The translations under genes and the position numbers were made by a program. This document shows, piece after piece, positions 1 to 9,451 of a stretch of 15,886 nucleotides of DNA; position 1 is the stretch's first letter, and each line of letters begins with the position of its first letter. Origin of the DNA: Batrachochytrium dendrobatidis JAM81 (Eukaryota > Chytridiomycota > Chytridiomycetes > Rhizophydiales); contig NW_006281106.1 in the NCBI RefSeq assembly GCF_000203795.2, positions 33,360 through 49,245 of the forward strand, given 5' to 3'. The notes beneath the pieces were generated by a model. That model was given only the letters and a program-made list of their open reading frames with translations. It searched no databases and was not told the origin of the DNA.

Positions 1-342
1 CACATTATGATCATATGTCATGGTTGACTCGTATTCTGGATTGATGCACTCATTCCATTCCATTGCATTGCATCACTCGAACACAAACATCGTATGGCTT
101 GTTGATTGCTAATACCCATATTGATCGAATACACACTACATGACACATGTCATATTAGCGTATACATTCCACTATATAGCACATCATGTTGCTGATACCA
201 CGCATTGTGATTCAACAGTCAATCTGTATTCGAGTTCAACTACAATTGTTCGTGTCAATCATAATATACACGACCAATTGTAGTCGAGTTGATCCGACTG
301 AATAGAGTCCGAGTCATCATGTTCATATCAAACTATTACAAC
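1..342. other. Intergenic, 3' flank of DUF4246 gene
   Basis: No open frame of note. The stretch is rich in CATG/GATCA/ATTC words. It contains an imperfect inverted repeat at about 235-292, whose arms share ACTACAATTG and its complement around a roughly 13-nt spacer. The repeat lies 50-110 nt past the stop codon of the minus-strand gene. No AATAAA was seen on the minus strand here. Confidence 0.6.
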
Positions 343-3300
343 TCATTGTTGTAAAATCACAACCTCACAATCAACCAAAACAATGCTCCCACTCATATAT
401 CTGTATTTGTTGTATGCTTTTATGATTTGAGTTCGGTCATTTGTCAATTCATCTCGATAGTGTTTGGCTTCAGCTGGTGATTGAACACCTTGAATATACT
501 GCGTGGCATCATTCCACAGTTCAGGCGGTATGGGTGCCTTGTCAAGACTCGATTTGCACCATTGTGGTTGTTGTGGAGCCACATGTGCAGTCGAAACAAT
601 CCGACAGGCTGGATTCACTACAAAAAATGTCAGAATCTTGCAATGTCCTGGTTGGGTTGGATCTGCAAGTTCAAATGATTGCTCTTTGTGTTGGTATCGA
701 TTGGGATAAACTACACACCGACCATTTGGTAATTCAAGCGATCCTATATACTGATTCCGTGGTGATTCTTGATTAATGTCGTACACATCTTTCAAATACA
801 TATCAGATGCTACTTGATATTCAAACCGATCAACAGCCTCGCGGTAATCGAGTTTGGGTGTGGTGATATTTTCCACGTCGTAGTAATACAGTCCAACTGC
901 AACAATCGATTCGTTAATTGAACCTTCATTGTGCCAGTTTCCCTTGTCGTATTTAGGTTTGGATGGTGTCAGTTGAATGTTGGTGAGTTTGACAATGACT
1001 TGTAGACTACAACCACGCAGTGACACTGGTTTTGCTGATTCATATTTGGATTCAAAATGTTCCGGAAGTGTTGGTACATACACGGGACGAATGGCTTGAG
1101 TGTCTGATTCCATACCACCACGATATGACTGACTTGACGGTTCATATCCATTTGTGCCATTGCAAATATCAATATACTTGAACATTGGATCCATCGTTCT
1201 GAACAGACTTTCAAACATTGGGACAAAACATTTGAATATTTTGGCAATGCATTTGTACATGTCTCGATGCCATATCGGATTCAGATTGTTGATGTATGAG
1301 TTGATGGTCACACTGCCATCCTGTTCGACACGGAATTCACTCGGAAGCCATTGGAACTTGCATGATATAAACTCGGGATTGCCTTTAATGATAGGCGTAT
1401 CTGAAACAAGCCGAGTCGATAACAATATATCGCATGGTACCATTGTGGTGTATTTGAGTCGTATACTCAGTGGTGCAAGCATCGTTTGTCCATATACAAC
1501 ACTGTACATTGATGCATCAATCAGATTGTGCACCATTTGACCAGTGTTGTGATTTGATCCATGTTCAATATCCGATACATTTGTCATCAATCGCGTGTAT
1601 ACATTGTCAGGTATGCCATTGTCCAGTATATACGTCAGTTCAACAGGTCCTGGTACAATTGTGCCAAATCCATCACTGCCATTACAAACAAGCTGTTTGA
1701 CAAAAACCCCGAGTTGTTCCAACGCAAGATCAAATGTTGATGGTGATATATTCCGATCGAGTGAGTCAGCCTTCCATTGCTCCACAATATGCTGGTTTGT
1801 GATATCGATCCACCACATGGGTTTGCAAAGTATACATTGCAGATACTGGATATACCGCATTTCTACAAGTGTGCGTGCCTGTCCATGTGTATATCCGGCC
1901 ATTTCAGATTTCATATCAATTTCGGCATTGTCCTTGTATGGCCGAATGTTCGAATTAGCAACATTAACCCGATGCTGGAAACACGTTCCAATGATCTGTT
2001 CAGCAAGCCTTTTGTTCATGTATTCAGCAGTATCCGATTGTACAATAGCCGTTAGATTTTCAAGTATCCCGCCTTGCTCAAGCTCGGTACGTATTGAACT
2101 GTCGGGATGATTGTCGGCAAAATCAGCAAGTGTTTCGAGTAGGTTTACAATACTAGTGTTACTACCACTATAACCATACAAGCGTATATTTCTACGTGAA
2201 AGAATAGTGTTGAGTTGCTTTACAATTCCATATTCTTGAAACACCTTGATCATCTCGGCCTTGTTTGTAGATTTCTCAATCATGTCGTTGACATGATCAA
2301 ACCGGCGCAAACAGTCATACATATCGACATCAAGTATCGATATCGTCAATTGCTCAAAAACCAACGATCGTACAAGCGATACAGGAAAGTCACGCATATC
2401 GGATGCAGCAGTTCCAGCTACCTTGATTATGCGTGCTCTTAGTTCAGGGTTGTCGCTGTATCTGATATACAAGTCGCTAAGCGTTTGAATCAAACCCGAT
2501 CTTATCAACTCGGCTGAAGTCACTTCACAATCTTCATAGCTGGAAAAATTCTCGATAGTATCAATACTTTGATCAATCACTGCTTGATCGACACTCCTGT
2601 ATTCATGTCATGTCAATCCAACCATGTCAAATTTACCAATTGTGATGACTGGACACACATTCATGCATAACACCACATACCTGAGCGTATTGACTATTGT
2701 TGGAATGATGCCACATCCCGCTGCTTTTACTGGGTCATGACGATAGATATTCCGATACATGGTTTTAAGATTTTTGATAAACCCAACAGCAACTAGACCA
2801 TTGGATGATTCCAGTCGTGAAACAAGTCTTGACAACACGATGCCAAACTAATGATATTGTTCAATGCCAAGTATACAATCAGATCAACATGACATGACAC
2901 TGTCCAAACTGATCCAATATTGTATCATTGCAAACATACATTTTCATCGTCAATATTATGACAAACTTTCAAAAACAGGTCAATTGCCAATGTGAGCACT
3001 TCTTGATCGGACTCGTGAACAATAATCTCAACCATTGGCTTGATGTCAAATTTACACTCCTCACTCCAGCGTCTACAATTGAACAACTTTGTGCATGCGT
3101 TTATCGCCTATATGCATATTGACACTAAGTGAGTTGGATTTCAATCATTTGGTCAATATCAATCATGACTTGCCGCCATTTTGACTTGACGACTTGGTGA
3201 TTGCATGAGTTGTGCAAGTTGGTTGTTTAGTCGTTGAGATATTTTGAACTGATCATCATAGTACACCATTCTCAAAAATACTGTAGCAAACTCCATTATT

Positions 3301-3675
3301 TTGATCTACACAGCACATGTTGATTATTTTAGTCATGAACAATCCATTATTGTTACAATATATGAATACCTGTAAACTGGGTCGATTATACTCCAAATAC
3401 TTGACTGTGATATCTTCCAGTCCAATACTCTGTAAGCGAGGCGCTACATATGTAGATACTGACATTCCAAACCAACACAAAGTCAGCAACAGTTTGAATT
3501 CATCAATAATCCAACTGCTATTAAACTTACATGAATCATGTTCTTCCAACTCCAGTAGCAAGTCAAGCAGTCTGTCCCATATTTCATCAGCCTTGTATAC
3601 TTGAGCATCCGTTGTTAATAGTTTCAAATCTTCCAGGTGTTGAATCAACTCTTTCATGATATCATCCAACTGCAT
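343..3675 (-). CDS. ARM-repeat-like + DUF4246 domain protein
   Basis: Five-exon model on the minus strand: 3675-3370, 3248-3174, 3107-2940, 2847-2681, 2596-343. These sum to 2970 nt, a 989-residue protein, with frame kept at every junction. Introns are 121, 66, 92 and 84 nt. Donors are GTATTC, GCAAGT (a GC-AG intron), GTATGT and GTATGT, and acceptors end in CAG or TAG. The first two introns are less certain. The N-terminal 350 or so residues form amphipathic helices of ARM/HEAT type; one repeat falls at the join of exons 2 and 3. The C-terminal 500 residues match the fungal DUF4246 family (Pfam PF14033, from memory). Motifs are NWHNEGSINES around residue 794, YYYDVENIT, NRYQHKEQSFELADPT with His875, and a final PACRIVST...QPQWC. 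The H794-x-E796 ... H875 pattern resembles an Fe(II)/2-oxoglutarate oxygenase triad; the activity is inferred. No signal peptide is seen. The start is the first ATG of the long exon-1 frame. Confidence 0.85.
3108..3173 (-). other. Putative GC-AG intron
   Basis: On the minus strand the donor reads GCG|GCAAGT and the acceptor ATATAG|GCG, giving a 66-nt intron. Joining the two exons produces a smooth ARM-type helix (VKMA|AINACTKL). No GT donor in the region keeps the frame. GC-AG introns are a known minor class and GCAAGT is their usual donor. Confidence 0.55.
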
Positions 3676-3742
3676 GTTTGATAAAATTAGTAAAGTTGAA
3701 TTTTGATGACAATTTTATATTGGAATATCCAGATGGATACCC

Positions 3743-3958
3743 CTAAATGGTAGCCTGTGGCAAGGCTAATTCTAATAGCACACTTTGAATCTCCAAATTA
3801 AACCCTTCATCACCACTAATCCATGTGCTCCAAACTCCATTATCCTCATTTTTGGAGATTCGAGTCACAAATAACGGGTAAATAGTATTATTATTAAATT
3901 GGCTAATTACAGAAATCAATCCTATTGGCTCAATTACTTTTCGTTTACAGCCTCTCAT
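3743..3958 (-). CDS. Small hypothetical protein (71 aa), doubtful
   Basis: A minus-strand frame opens at an ATG (3958) and encodes 71 residues beginning MRGCKRKVIEPIGLISVI. It is balanced in composition (ISKNEDNGVWSTWISGDEGFNLEI) and looks more protein-like than most chance frames in this AT-rich stretch. No signal peptide, membrane segment or known motif is seen. It lies just upstream of the DUF4246 gene on the same strand, roughly 70 nt from that gene's start codon. It could be an exon remnant of a lost gene. I do not recognise it. Confidence 0.25.
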   Translation of the reverse strand: MRGCKRKVIEPIGLISVISQFNNNTIYPLFVTRISKNEDNGVWSTWISGDEGFNLEIQSVLLELALPQATI

Positions 3959-5111
3959 TATCAAACACGTTATTTGTTTGTATCACAAGACAAACAATTA
4001 ATTACTATAGGTGCCGAGATATTCTCTTATCAATAAACAACTCGTCAAACTATTTCAATTTCTAACTACTTTATTACACCTTTTTACTACTCTTGAAAAT
4101 ACCAGATCTGTTGATCTTGGATTTCAAGTGCAACTTACATTACACTTTTGATTTGTTCTCTTCTGTCAACTACTAACAGTTACAGATCATACACACACCT
4201 CCATTTAAATTAATATAAATCAGATTACACAAAACTCCAACAGAGTTATTGGTTGTTGATGGGCAAGTTGGATATAAAGTTGTTTTCAATCAATCCGTTG
4301 GCAATCATGAGAGCATACTTTGATTTGTATGTACGCAATACTGCTGTCATCTTGTGTATGGTGTTTTCTATTCCTACAAACGCATTCCATTTCCAGCTGT
4401 TTCCTTTGCAGACATTTGATGTTGTGTAGCATGTTAAAGAATTTAGGTGTATCGAAAAAGTAGAGTATACAAGAGAGACAAAAATTACCGAGTCTTTCAA
4501 CAAGTAATAATATAATATAATATGCTGCTATAGAAAACATTGGTAACGCTGGGTTTTTTGAAAAGTAAGAGTACTGATATTGAAACATAAGGGAGATAAT
4601 GGAGATAATGAGGAAATGATAAATTAGGGAGTGTCCAATGCAAGTACTAATGCTTGCTTGTTAAGGGTTGAAGCTTAGATATCTTGCTTGGATATTACAA
4701 CAGATACACACTAACCATTCAAACTATACGTAAACGGTCAATGTCTGATTGCTTCAACATAACAATGAGGGTGTAAAATGTAGTACAGAAATAGACGACT
4801 AAATTACAATTATTCCAACGGATTTAGCACTCTTGTTCAAGTAAAACAGTATCATCCGATGCTCATTATACACTATTTGTACGTTGAATCATGCCAATCA
4901 CTTGCTATTTTAACAAACATGGAATATCACGGCACATATTGATGACCAACTAATATCCGAGTGTCAACTCATTCCAGTTTTGGTTTATACTCATTTCTTA
5001 ACCCTAACCCTTGACCATAGCCATTTTTAGGGTGGGACTGCATAGCCAACCATATGATATTCGAATGTATGGTCAGATAGCAGCTCAGCCAAGGTTACAG
5101 GTCACCATATA

Positions 5112-5125
5112 AAGGGATATCCCTT
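5112..5125. repeat. Perfect 14-bp palindrome AAGGGATATCCCTT
   Basis: AAGGGATATCCCTT is exactly self-complementary and directly abuts an upstream TATAAAG sequence (5108-5114). It lies about 175 nt before the start codon of the secreted-protein gene, so it may be a dyad binding site. No function is shown. Confidence 0.5.
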
Positions 5126-5234
5126 CAAAGTTTGGCATTGACAACAAATCACCATTCAACCCTGACAATAAAGTCAACCCCTTAAAACGACCATTCAAGG
5201 AATATGCTTTTAATATCATTTATTCAGTAATGGA

Positions 5235-5242
5235 TATAAATA
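5235..5242 (+). promoter_or_regulatory. TATA box of secreted-protein gene
   Basis: TATAAATA lies 57 nt upstream of the ATG at 5299, a normal spacing for a fungal core promoter. It favours the ATG at 5299, which begins directly with a signal peptide. The in-frame ATG at 5266 would add 11 polar residues in front of it and sits close to the expected transcription start. Confidence 0.55.
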
Positions 5243-5298
5243 CAGTTCAAAAACCGACTTGTTGAATGACATTACAACTTGCTCAACCAACCACCAAA

Positions 5299-6189
5299 AT
5301 GAAATTCTCAATTGCCGTACTGTCATCAATCCTTGCTGTCTGCTCGGTCACAGTTGCCAATCCAGTTGATCCCAGTGAAAGTACAGATGATGAAGATGGC
5401 ATTTCAACATTCATTCCCAGTGCAACTACAAGTACTGAAGATAACACTTTTACCGGCATTCCCACTGTATTTAAAGGTGTCGAATATAATTTTTGGATAG
5501 ATGCTAATCCAGACGGTATAGGCTTGGGTGCTCTTGATGATCCAATTCCAGGTAACGTCAAGCATTTACTCGACAAATACGCAGAGATACAGGATGGTCG
5601 TAATCAGCAAAGCAAGATATATTGGCCGTTAAAATCTCGATGACAGTCAATATGACGTGCTAATGGGCGTGAAAAAAGATCTTAAAGTTCTGGAATATCT
5701 ATCTCAAGACGATGACAGCCTAAAATATTATATTGAAATTCGGAAGACTAAGCTTGATCATGAAAAACAACTATCCAAACTTGACAAAATTCGAAAAAGT
5801 TTTTATGAGTGCCAGTCCGAGATTGGTCGTCTTACAGAAAAAAGTGGGAGACCGATAAAAAGATTGTGCGTCTCATTTTCGGAACCCCTCTGGATGTTGT
5901 AACAGTTATTTACAAATCTTCGCTTATCAAAGAAACGCCTTCCGTTAAAGATTACCTTGAACAACAATCATTAAAATATGAGAGTATTGATCAAAAATCT
6001 GGTGGTCGACGAAAACGCAAAGATTTGGAATCATCGGACGAAGAATCATCAGATGAAGAACCGGATGAAGAATCCGAATATAAATTCAATCGGAAGGGTA
6101 CTTTCAGTATGCGGAGAGCTTCCTCCAAGTTTATCACTAGATTTGGATCATTTTTTCAGCAATCCAAACGTGACGATCCATCCAATTGA
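5299..6189 (+). pseudogene. Secreted coiled-coil protein, two A-run frameshifts
   Basis: The first frame (5299-5643) starts MKFSIAVLSSILAVCSVTVA, a clear signal peptide with likely cleavage before NPVDPSES, followed by an acidic Ser/Thr-rich segment. It ends at a TGA at 5641-5643. A second frame open from about 5632 to 5902 continues with charged helices (KKDLKVLEYLSQDDDSLKYY, LDHEKQLSKLDKIRKSF) of coiled-coil type. A third piece, back in the first frame from about 5841 to 6189, gives KKWETDKKIVRLIFGTPLD, a basic GGRRKRKD patch, an acidic SSDEESSDEEPDEESE run and a basic Ser-rich tail. The switches fall in A4 (5631-5634, one base too many) and A6 (5838-5843, one too few). They cancel, and the whole would be about 296 codons. 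The architecture matches a Batrachochytrium secreted family as I recall it; function is unknown. It is either a recent pseudogene or sequencing error in homopolymers. Confidence 0.7.
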
Positions 6190-6257
6190 TTTGATTGATT
6201 TGAATGTTAATCTGGACTGATTTCAACCAATTCAATTGTATTTCTGGTTTAATTTAC

Positions 6258-6263
6258 AATAAA
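6258..6263 (+). terminator. AATAAA poly(A) signal
   Basis: AATAAA lies 69 nt past the stop codon of the secreted-protein gene (6187-6189) on the same strand. No other AATAAA lies between, so it is the likely polyadenylation signal. Confidence 0.5.
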
Positions 6264-6415
6264 ATTGGATTTACATGCATTATATCTGATTATTACACAG
6301 TCTTGATTGGCATGATATCATATTGTACATTGACACTTGTATTTCCAATACAATACAGTTGATTGTATATTGCATAGTTGTACACATTGATGATGCTGAC
6401 ATACATGTGTGTATT

Positions 6416-6453
6416 GTGTCAATATGACATTGCTTGGAATGTCGTATTGACAC
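6416..6453. repeat. Hairpin, 16-bp arms, 6-nt loop
   Basis: GTGTCAATATGACATT (6416-6431) and AATGTCGTATTGACAC (6438-6453) are reverse complements except at one position, separated by GCTTGG. It is the strongest inverted repeat found by eye in the spacer. The near-perfect pairing and short loop make cruciform or RNA-hairpin formation plausible. Confidence 0.7.
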
Positions 6454-6552
6454 ATGCAACACCAATACCAACAATAGTCATGTGTGTTGATATCTGATCT
6501 GACTGGTTTGACTCGTTGATTGTGGTGTCGATATGGTTGCATCAATAGCCTG

Positions 6553-6821
6553 ACTGATCACACACATCAGTCGCAGTATCAACTTTGTCGTATGTCAAAT
6601 ATCACATGTTGAATATACAATGCCAACAATATGGCCATTATGCACATGTTGATGTATGCAGTGATCGTATACTGGTCGATTGGTGCAATATGATCACACA
6701 TACTAATGGAGTGTGATAATCATGGTATTTGCAGCAGTATACCATATTCCAACTGTTGATATTGCGCATCCAATATTGGCATGATCATCCAGATATACAG
6801 TGATGGATTTCAACAATCCAT
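6553..6821. repeat. Four further short inverted repeats
   Basis: Perfect 7-bp arms occur at 6553-6559/6567-6573 (GACTGAT, 7-nt loop), 6693-6699/6711-6717 (ATCACAC, 11-nt loop), 6722-6728/6739-6745 (ATGGTAT, 10-nt loop) and 6803-6809/6815-6821 (ATGGATT, 5-nt loop). Each alone could be chance; the density in under 300 bases is notable. Confidence 0.45.
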
Positions 6822-7028
6822 ACCATGATTGAGCTACGCGATCATGTGTATTCAATCAATACCATGTATTACCAATACAATAGTATGCGTGATCATCGTG
6901 TATCAAACAACTACAATACACACTCAACTGATCCAATACATGCATGGCTTGAACATATCACACAATCAAACATGGACACACCACATTAAAAATACATATA
7001 GTAGCAGTTTGTCACTAATGAATTGTAT

Positions 7029-8677
7029 TCAGTCGAGTTTATTGAGAGTCTGTTTGCGACTCTTGACAGTGTGGTGGGTGTTTTCAGGTACAGCTACTTG
7101 ATCAGTTGTAGTTGTTGGTCTCCTTTTGCGAATAAATGTGCCATCTGAACCTGAAGTACTTGGTTGTTCAGGCAATCTAACACTATGCACCAAATTCATG
7201 ATCAATATCAATTAACACATACACACACCAATATCAAACAACTTACTGTGGTAATGGCCATAGTACTTGATAACCGTTCGAAATAGTAGGATATCCATCA
7301 GTCATGACTTCACATCCACATCCAGGACCAAACCCAATGCGTTTATGTGCTCGATCAAATGTCAATCCAAGTCGGGTCATAAATGGAATACCAAGAATTA
7401 CATTGTCATTTGGACCAGCCTTTACAGCAAACAGGACTATAATTCGACATTTATATTAGTCAGGTTAATCAAACAATACATATTGCATACAATTGTCAAA
7501 TATTTACCATGTTTAGAATCATATCTCTGTATATAGTCTTTGGGACCCAATTTGATTGTTACAACGGAGTTGCAATTGGCATCAGTTACTGGGTTTTGAG
7601 CAAACATTGTAATTGAAAGCGTTGGTAGCTTGCCCCAATCAATATTAAGTTTGGATTCAAGCATTGCGTAGTGTTCCCAAAATATTCTTTTGATTTCTTC
7701 CGAGTTGAGTTTGTTACTATACATAGCTTTTTTGACAGTAATCGCACCACTATCAAGAATAGCATCAATCAACGCTTTCACGACTACTTCAGGAAAACGT
7801 ATATATCTAAAACATGTTTGTATAACCGAATACAAAGTACGTCCATCTTTTACCCTTTTTTGGAATTCCTCGGGTAGATTCACTGGTTTGTCATTGATTA
7901 GTATACTCTTGATGTTGACAGTATGGCGACCGTCTGGTGGTGAGTCTACCCATGCAACACTCCTTCCATCCGTTCCGCATTTTGCAGTTACGTCCGTGTT
8001 TCCTATATTGATGAAGTTATTTGAAGTCATTTCATACGGACATAGTTGAAGACTAACCTCGTTATTGGGAATAATACCACCATTGTACAAAGCATCCATC
8101 GCAGTGATTCGTGAGTGATGATTTGACAACAAGGAATTGCCGAACCCAAATATTCCATCAAACTCTGGATCGATACCAACTAGATCTGGCGATTGTTTTC
8201 TAACTGCTAGTACTGGTAATTTGATGTCAGTTATCCTAGTACCCGGAATCGTCACAACTGCATCGGAACTAACTCCACTATACTCATCGCCTTTGTAATC
8301 TATAGTAACGGGTTCCCCATTTGGAGTGTGTTGCGGAGTCAAACCTATATCGTTGCTTGAACTAGGAAGTGGTACGACTATACTGGAAATCGCTGAATCG
8401 ACTTGCAAACCCAACTATTTTAAACAAGTGTGAGATTGATTAAACGTAGTACAAACTGATATCAAACTACAATAAATGGCATGATACATACATTGACTCC
8501 ATCAACATTGACTTTAATTGTGTAGCATTTCTTGATATCACCATCCAACACAACGGGTGATCGCTTTGACAGCCTATTGTTTGATTGACTGGTAGTTCCA
8601 ATTGGTGATTCTAATGCAAGTCGAATTGCAGCAACCGCTTGTAACGCAAGTAGAATGCATTCTAGAGTAATCAGCAT
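7029..8677 (-). CDS. Secreted pepsin-like aspartyl protease
   Basis: Four exons on the minus strand: 8677-8492, 8414-7508, 7436-7247, 7182-7029. They sum to 1437 nt, a 478-residue protein, with introns of 77, 71 and 64 nt (donors GTATGT, GTAAAT, GTAAGT; acceptors TAG). The N-terminus MLITLECILLALQAVAA is a signal peptide, and KR at 38-39 is a possible Kex2-type processing site. The first catalytic motif is D68-S-A (QVDSAISSIVVP) where A1-family enzymes have DTG. The flap region reads IDYKGDEYSGVSSD, FDGIFGFG follows near 147-154, and the second motif D283-S-G (AILDSGAIT) is normal. The last third has LPTLSITMF, VILGIPFMTRLGLTFDRAHKRIGF (the conserved C-terminal fold), and a polar tail with no obvious GPI signal. 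It is likely exported and may act on extracellular protein. Whether D-S-A supports catalysis is uncertain. Confidence 0.88.
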
Positions 8678-8721
8678 TGTATCGAGTATTGTAATGAAAA
8701 TGGGTTGAATCTGGTACATGA

Positions 8722-8744
8722 CTGCCGTTTTATAACAACGGCAG
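8722..8744 (-). promoter_or_regulatory. TATA box inside a perfect inverted repeat
   Basis: CTGCCGTT (8722-8729) and AACGGCAG (8737-8744) are perfect 8-bp arms around a 7-nt centre. On the minus strand the centre and distal arm read GTTATAAAACGG, a TATA box. Transcription would be expected to begin some 25-35 nt further on, past the ATG at 8719. This is why the ATG at 8677 is chosen as the protease start. Confidence 0.6.
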
Positions 8745-9451
8745 CTTCAAGGGTGACAATCGACACTTTCAAATGGATATTCTGACAAACCCAGAAACAC
8801 CATGTAGGGTGAACAAAGCCGAAAACACCCTGTAGGGTGAATCAATATACAAGCATCGCTGTTGGTGTATGATCAACCCCAGTAGTATATTGTGTTGATC
8901 TCTTTGATTGCGATCATGTATTCAGTAATCAGGTAGTATCAAATTGTCACCCTGATTATGGATAGTTATCATCACATATACAATCCATTACTACAACATA
9001 TACTGTCACTGTATACCAAATATTTGACTGATTGTTTGATTTGTTCGAGCAATTCAAACCATGTGGAAATGGTTGTTGAAATATAAATATATATCATCCA
9101 AAGTTGATTCAGATTGTCGCTAGCTGTAGTCTGTTGATCTGTCAATGTGTGGCCATGTGTCAATGCACACAGTAAACTTGAAACCAACTTGCATAGTTGT
9201 CAATGTTCAAATCAAAGCCGCAAAGTTTCATTCTATTTATCATTGTTCATGGCTCACGGATAGCTGATCAATAAATCACATTCGACATGATTGACATGAT
9301 TGTTTTGTTGGACATATTTCAGTAGATTTGGTTAGTTACGATTTCAATCAACTCAACAGCTTTGGAAATAACAGTGGTAGCGTAGTAAATGGTTTTAATA
9401 GCAACAATTCATATCGATTTTGCAAGATTCATATTTTTGATGTAGAAAATC
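8745..9451. other. Intergenic between protease and integrase
   Basis: Divergent promoter region. Besides the paired boxes it has a TAATCAGG/CCTGATTA inverted repeat (8926-8933 and 8951-8958). A 71-codon minus-strand frame at 8972-9187 opens at TTG, lacks a known motif and is not called. No terminal inverted repeat of a mobile element was found by eye. Confidence 0.45.
8798..8839. promoter_or_regulatory. Two near-palindromic CACC-N-GGGTG boxes
   Basis: CACCATGTAGGGTG (8798-8811) and CACCCTGTAGGGTG (8826-8839) are direct repeats 28 nt apart, each flanked by AAACACC on the left and GAA or GAAT on the right. The second copy has CACCC and GGGTG as inverted half-sites around TGTA. They lie 65-110 nt upstream of the protease TATA box and look like paired transcription-factor sites. 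Confidence 0.5.

Larger units (their letters stand above)
3676..5298. other. Long AT-rich stretch, mostly unassigned
   Basis: Apart from the small minus-strand frame at 3743-3958, no gene could be supported. Two overlapping minus-strand frames at 4246-4588 (100 and 85 residues) use different phases and have no recognised motif; they could be remnants of one gene or chance frames. The stretch also holds GGGAGATAATGGAGATAATG-like repeats at 4590-4610, two telomere-like CCCTAA units at 4998-5012, a perfect 14-bp palindrome at 5112-5125, and the promoter of the secreted-protein gene. Confidence 0.5.
6190..7028. other. Non-coding spacer with cluster of small hairpins
   Basis: No protein-like frame was found. 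AATAAA at 6258-6263 is a likely poly(A) signal of the upstream secreted-protein gene. The rest is made of degenerate words (CAATAC, TTGAT, GATCAC, ATGTGT) and several short inverted repeats, listed separately. The 3' end of the protease gene on the minus strand lies at 7029. Confidence 0.6.

Noticed and set aside
441..2442. Several plus-strand frames of 64-171 codons
   Set aside because: They are antisense shadows of the DUF4246 exon, Cys/His/Ile-rich in composition, and lack any domain.
4998..5012. Interstitial telomere repeat (two CCCTAA units)
   Set aside because: Only two units, short enough to be chance in AT-rich DNA; no further copies nearby.
8972..9187. 71-codon minus-strand frame
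   Set aside because: Begins at TTG, no promoter or motif, and flanking splice signals are weak.
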